Positions 6,580 through 10,095 of a stretch of DNA of 10,095 nucleotides are shown one piece after another (the stretch's first letter is position 1; the number at the start of each line of letters is the position of its first letter). The notes under the pieces were generated by a model. The model was given only the letters and a program-made list of their open reading frames with translations, did not search any database and had not been told where the DNA came from. The DNA comes from CAYPTY01 sp965659005 (GTDB taxonomy: Bacteria; Bacteroidota; Rhodothermia; Balneolales; Balneolaceae), in contig CBFHVG010000023.1 of the NCBI GenBank assembly GCA_965659005.1, positions 1 through 10,095 on the forward strand, in the 5' to 3' direction. Both the position numbers and the translations under genes were made by a program.

Positions 6580-8991
6580 TTAGAATGAGTGACCTATACC
6601 AAAGCTGAAATATAATTGCCTGTTATTAAACCATCCAACATCAAGGTCGTGAACTCTGTAAGTAAAATCGAAACGTAATACAATATATTGCCAATCCAAT
6701 CGCAAACCGAATCCACTTCCTACGGCAATTTGATTATAAAATTCGTTGAATTTAAACCGTCCGTCCTCTAAACGGTCATCATTTTGGGTATCAATAAACT
6801 TATTTCGAGGTCCATACCAAACATTACCTGAATCAACATACCATGCTCCATACCAATCCGCATTAAAAACATTCTGCAATATGATTTGTCTGGCTTCAAC
6901 AAAAGCAGCTAATTTAACATCACCACCATTAATAGTTACTTCATTTGGATCAATAGATCCCGGCCCAAGACGAAATGGTGCCCAGCCTCTAATGTCATTA
7001 CTGCCACCAGCAAAAAATCGTTGGTTCAATGGAAGGGTAGATCCTTCACCATAAGGTTGAGCAAAACCAACAAATCCCCTGTAAGCAAAAACAGATGTTT
7101 CTGATAAGGGAATGTACCTCCGATAATCGGCAGATAACTTGATAAACTGACTGTACACCAAAGAGTTATCACTGATTCCAAACAAGGATGGTAGATTTCC
7201 TTCAATGTCACCTGGGGTTATTAAATATCGGTCAATAAGGTAGGGTACATTACCACCAACTGAGATACTGTATTCGCTAAAGTATCCATAATTTCTTTGT
7301 ATAAGATTGGTTCGTTGTGACCTGAATGAATAACGAATTATTGATGAAATTTGAGGTCGAAAATCCTCTCGAATCCTTTGTAATTCAAGCGATGGAATAA
7401 TAGTACCATCGTTTAAAGTATCTGATGGAAATTCATTTTCCAGATTTTCTAGGAATGTTGCAGAGGGATCGGTATCGGTCAGATCTAACTCAATAAGATC
7501 AAAAAAGCTGGAATACTTGTTATTGTGATTGACCTCATATCGAAGGTTAAATCGGATATCGGAGTTTATGTCAAAGAATAACTGATCTGATTGAGAATAT
7601 GAGAGTAGGTATCTGGTTCTTGAATTTGCGAAGAAATCTCTATCGTCTAATGTTCTAAAGGGGAAGTTCAGTCTTGGAAGTGAATAATCCACAATGAAGT
7701 CATATGACCTGAATATAGAAGACTGCTGCGCAGTAGGTGATATTTCCTCTAAGGTCCTGGAGGTAACAAATTCAAGATTGGCTCTGGCAGAAATTGTTAA
7801 GTTTTCAGCCTTTCCAAATACGTTATTATTCGTAAAGTCAACACCCAAACCGGTACCAAACCCATAACGCCTTAACCCTGAGAATTCAGTTTTTAAAGAG
7901 TTTTTGGTCAAGGTTTGAAGGTCGAAATACACCGGAATTTCATCTTTACTGTAATCCGGTTGAATGGTGTTTTCACTTTGTCCAAAACGCTTGATAAAAA
8001 GCATACCAAGGTTTTGATATTCATTAATCGTTTTTAGGTATAGACTGTTATTGTAAATATCCCCTGGTTTGAACTCAATTTGCTCATGTAATAAGCTAAA
8101 TCTTGATTGTGAGTCATAATCTTTGAAAAGGAATAGGGAGTCGCCTGGTATTGTATATGGAGGTCCGATCAGGTTTAGGGAATCCTGATAACTCTGAGTT
8201 CCTTTTGAATCACTCAATTTTACGTAAGCATTTCCAAATCGAAAAATCTTTCCGGTATTAATTCTGAATTGAACATCCAGCTGGGTAGGGTCCAGAGAAT
8301 CTTCTCTTACAAGTGCAATAACAGAATCTTTCTGGGTAGATGCATAGCCGTTGTCTTTTAGGAAAGATATTATTCTTTCCTGTTCCTGCCTGAGTTCAGC
8401 GGTTCTGAAAAACTGATCTACCGTATAAGTAGTGTCATTAATTCGACCTTGTGTTAGAGGGGAACTTCTAATAAAATCAGTCCTGATACTCACATCATTA
8501 AAATTAGGCAGACCAGAATAGGAGAGAGTACTAACTCTGGAACGGGGTCCTTCATCGATAATAAATGAAACCTCAACCCGATTCTTTCGAAATTCTACAA
8601 TGGTCGTATCAACAGTAGTTTGGGCATATCCGATATTATCATAAAACTGCAGAATGCGCTCAATATCCTCTGAAACGGTTACTCTACTCAATATGGATGG
8701 TCTTTCACCGAACCTCTTAGTAACTCTCCAAACATAATACCAGGGTGTAAAGCGGTCGAAACCAAGAAACTCTCGATTGGTCCTTGTTCTTATAAGAGTC
8801 TCAAGTGTGCGTGATTTAACATTATCATTCCCTGTAAACCGAACTTTTCTGATCACAAGTTCGCTGGCGTCTTCATTTTGTGCATAGATTTTTTCGGTTC
8901 CAACCGATAGCATGATAACTAGCGGAATAAGACCGGCAAGAAATAGAGATGCCTTTGAGAGAAGGGGTTTTCTAATAAGTAATGTGGCCAT
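6580..8991 (-). CDS. BamA/TamA-family (Omp85) outer-membrane protein, TamL-like
   Basis: Outer-membrane beta-barrel of the Omp85 superfamily, expected to assist insertion or translocation of envelope proteins. With the start at 8991 the protein has 803 residues and opens with a clear signal peptide (MATLLIRKPLLSKASLFLAG, hydrophobic core, cut after YAQ at 36-38). About 320 residues follow with POTRA-type repeats, for example VIRKVRFTGNDNV and a last one starting FKPGDIYNNSLYLKTINEY. The barrel starts near 365 (LKTEFSGLRRYGFGTGLG). It contains GGSNDIRGWAPFRLGPG (662-678), whose RGW is the family's lid-lock motif, and it ends in YFSFGIGHSF with a terminal Phe. The wording of the first POTRA and barrel start resembles TamL of Bacteroidota more than BamA, but there is no lipobox Cys. 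An open frame continues upstream to 9126, but that part overlaps the DUF2795 gene and would bury the signal peptide. CAGG 6 bases before 8991 supports this start. Confidence 0.88.
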   Translation of the reverse strand: MATLLIRKPLLSKASLFLAGLIPLVIMLSVGTEKIYAQNEDASELVIRKVRFTGNDNVKSRTLETLIRTRTNREFLGFDRFTPWYYVWRVTKRFGERPSILSRVTVSEDIERILQFYDNIGYAQTTVDTTIVEFRKNRVEVSFIIDEGPRSRVSTLSYSGLPNFNDVSIRTDFIRSSPLTQGRINDTTYTVDQFFRTAELRQEQERIISFLKDNGYASTQKDSVIALVREDSLDPTQLDVQFRINTGKIFRFGNAYVKLSDSKGTQSYQDSLNLIGPPYTIPGDSLFLFKDYDSQSRFSLLHEQIEFKPGDIYNNSLYLKTINEYQNLGMLFIKRFGQSENTIQPDYSKDEIPVYFDLQTLTKNSLKTEFSGLRRYGFGTGLGVDFTNNNVFGKAENLTISARANLEFVTSRTLEEISPTAQQSSIFRSYDFIVDYSLPRLNFPFRTLDDRDFFANSRTRYLLSYSQSDQLFFDINSDIRFNLRYEVNHNNKYSSFFDLIELDLTDTDPSATFLENLENEFPSDTLNDGTIIPSLELQRIREDFRPQISSIIRYSFRSQRTNLIQRNYGYFSEYSISVGGNVPYLIDRYLITPGDIEGNLPSLFGISDNSLVYSQFIKLSADYRRYIPLSETSVFAYRGFVGFAQPYGEGSTLPLNQRFFAGGSNDIRGWAPFRLGPGSIDPNEVTINGGDVKLAAFVEARQIILQNVFNADWYGAWYVDSGNVWYGPRNKFIDTQNDDRLEDGRFKFNEFYNQIAVGSGFGLRLDWQYIVLRFDFTYRVHDLDVGWFNNRQLYFSFGIGHSF

Positions 8992-9010
8992 TTGCGGCCT
9001 GTTGATTAAT

Positions 9011-9265
9011 CTATACGTCGTCGTAATCGAAGCCTTCGTCTTCTTCACCATGAAAGAAATCTTCCTTTCGGATGTAATCAGGCCAAATATCTTCAATTCC
9101 CTCATAGATAGTTTCTTCGCTTTCATCGATTTCTTCTAGCTCATGAAGGTTATCGATAACCTGCTGTGGTAAGCCATTCCTTTCAGACCATTCTACTAAC
9201 TCTTCTCTTGTTGCTGGAAAAGGCGCTTCATCCAAAGCCGCTGCTAATTCTACCGTCCAAATCAT
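9011..9265 (-). CDS. DUF2795 family small acidic protein
   Basis: Cytoplasmic protein of 84 residues. WTVELAAALDEAPFPATREE near the N-terminus, VIDNLHELEE, and the C-terminal IWPDYIRKEDFFHGEEDE match the DUF2795 proteins found across Bacteroidota and relatives. The family's function is unknown. By my count 28 of 84 residues are Asp or Glu against 4 Arg or Lys, so it is strongly acidic. The N-terminal half should fold as small helices; the last 20 residues look disordered. It is the first gene of the - strand run and ends 19 bp before the Omp85 start. The bases just before the ATG (TTTCCCCT) contain no Shine-Dalgarno, so the start relies on family similarity. It is divergent from tatA across 151 bp. 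Confidence 0.85.
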   Translation of the reverse strand: MIWTVELAAALDEAPFPATREELVEWSERNGLPQQVIDNLHELEEIDESEETIYEGIEDIWPDYIRKEDFFHGEEDEGFDYDDV

Positions 9266-9416
9266 AGGGGAAATTTATACTGTTAAATTAATGCATGTAA
9301 TAAACACGAGAATCTGAAAAATTCAAGTGAATCAGAAAATTTTTTCTTGTCTCGAAATCGCTGTGAAAATATTGTTATCTTAGAACAAATACATTAACAA
9401 TTTTACAGGCTGATTT
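9266..9416. promoter_or_regulatory. Divergent promoter region for the DUF2795-Omp85 run (-) and tatA-gatA (+)
   Basis: These 151 AT-rich bases must drive both divergent units. For the + strand, TTGTCT at 9347-9352 and TATTGT at 9370-9375 have a 17-bp spacer. TTATCTTAG at 9375-9383 resembles the Bacteroidota -7 element TAnnTTTG but lacks a TTG at the right distance. For the - strand only weak AT-rich candidates are seen. No clear terminator hairpin or operator repeat was found. Confidence 0.4.
9407..9409 (+). promoter_or_regulatory. Shine-Dalgarno (AGG) deciding the tatA start
   Basis: AGG in TTTTACAGGC lies 7 bases before the ATG at 9417. This favours that ATG over the second in-frame ATG at 9429, which has no purine-rich site at a suitable distance. 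Confidence 0.5.
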
Positions 9417-9647
9417 ATGCTAACCTTCATGATATCAACCCCCGGTTTGCCGGAAATGATCATCATTATTCTTGTGATTATCATTTTCTTTGGAGCTAAA
9501 AGAATTCCTGAACTTGCGCGCGGTTTGGGCTTAGGAATTAAAGAATTCAGAAAAGCCTCCAAAGACATCAAAAAAGAAATTGAGGAAAGCTCCAGAGATA
9601 TTGACGATTCAATTAATGCTCAGGATAAAGAAACTGAAAACAAATAA
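9417..9647 (+). CDS. tatA: Twin-arginine translocase subunit TatA/TatE
   Basis: Inner-membrane pore-forming subunit of the Tat system, which exports folded proteins. The architecture is typical. A short N-terminus with G10-L-P-E13 leads into a short membrane helix at about 13-25 (EMIIIILVIIIFF). The FGAKRIPELARGLGLGIKEF block (25-44) contains the FG hinge, P31 and the amphipathic helix lying on the membrane. The last 30 residues are highly charged (KDIKKEIEESSRDIDD). The 76-residue length is normal. TatB-like proteins are longer and have a different hinge, so TatA/E is favoured. TatC is not in the window. gatA follows after 14 bp and is probably co-transcribed. Confidence 0.95.
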   Translation: MLTFMISTPGLPEMIIIILVIIIFFGAKRIPELARGLGLGIKEFRKASKDIKKEIEESSRDIDDSINAQDKETENK

Positions 9648-9661
9648 ATCTTTCTAATTCA

Positions 9662-10095
9662 TTGAACCTGAATAACATAAAGACTGCGCAAACTGCTGTC
9701 TTTAATAAAGAACTAAGCCTCAAGGAACTGGTCGAACATTTTGGTAATACCATTAAATCGACTAATGATGAGATTAATGCTTTCATCTCATATGATATTC
9801 AGGATGCGGTGCAACAAGCCGAAAAAATCCAGGATAAGATTGATACTGGAAATGCCGGTTCACTTGCCGGTGCTGTTCTAGGTATTAAAGATCTTATCTG
9901 CGAGCGTAACAAACCAACTACCTGTGGCTCTCACATGCTTGAGCATTTTGAGAGTGTATATGACGCTCATGTAATAGAAAGACTCAGAAAAGAAGATGCC
10001 ATATTTCTCGGGCGAACAAATATGGATGAGTTTGCCATGGGCTCTTCAAATGAAAACTCTTATTTCGGAGCTGTTAAGAATCCATTGGATACATC
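9662..10095 (+). CDS. gatA: Asp-tRNA(Asn)/Glu-tRNA(Gln) amidotransferase subunit A, 5' part, TTG start
   Basis: Amidase subunit of the GatCAB complex, which converts Glu-tRNA(Gln) and/or Asp-tRNA(Asn) to the amidated forms in the cytoplasm. The 144 codons present cover the N-terminal helix, INAFIS at 38-43, the catalytic lysine K76 in GIKD, and GRTNMDEFAMGSSNENSYFG at 117-136, a hallmark of GatA. The Ser-cis-Ser part of the Ser-Ser-Lys triad lies beyond the right edge. An in-frame stop occurs at 9635-9637. The first in-frame ATG is near 9938, inside the conserved domain, so translation must begin at another codon. TTG at 9662 gives an N-terminus (MNLNNIKTAQ...ELSLKELVEHF) that fits the family. 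No Shine-Dalgarno is seen, so coupling to tatA, whose stop is 14 bp upstream, is likely. The gene is truncated by the window edge, not broken. Confidence 0.92.
   Translation, partial: MNLNNIKTAQTAVFNKELSLKELVEHFGNTIKSTNDEINAFISYDIQDAVQQAEKIQDKIDTGNAGSLAGAVLGIKDLICERNKPTTCGSHMLEHFESVYDAHVIERLRKEDAIFLGRTNMDEFAMGSSNENSYFGAVKNPLDT

Noticed and set aside
6746..7211. Two frames of 102 (+) and 61 (-) codons inside the Omp85 barrel region
   Set aside because: Both overlap the barrel-coding sequence that includes the conserved RGW motif or its surroundings; neither resembles a known protein.
9380..9571. A 63-codon - strand frame antisense to tatA
   Set aside because: It lies opposite the conserved TatA membrane and amphipathic helices and matches nothing I recognise.

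Overview
The window reads as ordinary chromosomal sequence from an AT-rich Gram-negative bacterium of the FCB group, most likely Balneolota or Bacteroidota. The reasons are a TamL-like Omp85 outer-membrane protein, a PG_1098-type THUMP-like methyltransferase, a bacterial phenylalanine 4-hydroxylase, a CrtD-like carotenoid desaturase, a DUF2795 protein of the type common in these phyla, and several starts without a good Shine-Dalgarno sequence. The genus cannot be fixed from the sequence alone. I see no mobile element, phage gene, CRISPR array, tRNA or rRNA.

Layout. (1) 1-622: a short leader with a plausible sigma70-type promoter, then a YfcE-family metallophosphoesterase on the + strand. (2) 619-2094 (-): a phytoene desaturase-family enzyme, best matched to CrtD, whose stop codon overlaps that of the phosphoesterase. 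(3) 2164-3321 (+): a THUMP-like class I SAM methyltransferase, divergent from crtD across 69 bp. (4) 3372-4103 (-): phenylalanine 4-hydroxylase, convergent with the methyltransferase. (5) 4266-9265 (-): a run of six genes read right to left: DUF2795 acidic protein, TamL-like Omp85 protein, lone cyclic-nucleotide-binding-domain protein, RlmD rRNA methyltransferase, a 32-codon membrane microprotein, and a DUF2892 membrane protein. The spacings are 19, 10, 3, 35 and 10 bp, so this looks like one transcription unit. (6) 9417-10095 (+): tatA followed after 14 bp by the 5' part of gatA, which appears to start at TTG and runs off the right edge.

How the genes fit together. Most are housekeeping: envelope assembly (Omp85), protein export (TatA), rRNA modification (RlmD) and Gln-tRNA/Asn-tRNA formation (GatA). 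Carotenoid and Phe-to-Tyr metabolism are represented by single genes without their usual partners nearby. The - strand run joins outer-membrane biogenesis to a small CNB sensor-like protein whose phosphate-binding cassette lacks the usual glutamate.

I found no convincing new multi-gene system. The items most worth a second look are the unannotated-looking 32-residue membrane protein, the degenerate CNB protein between Omp85 and rlmD, the non-lipoprotein form of the TamL-like protein and its pairing with DUF2795, and the TTG start of gatA. Two start-site corrections matter: the Omp85 gene should start at 8991, not further upstream, and gatA has no in-frame ATG near its 5' end.
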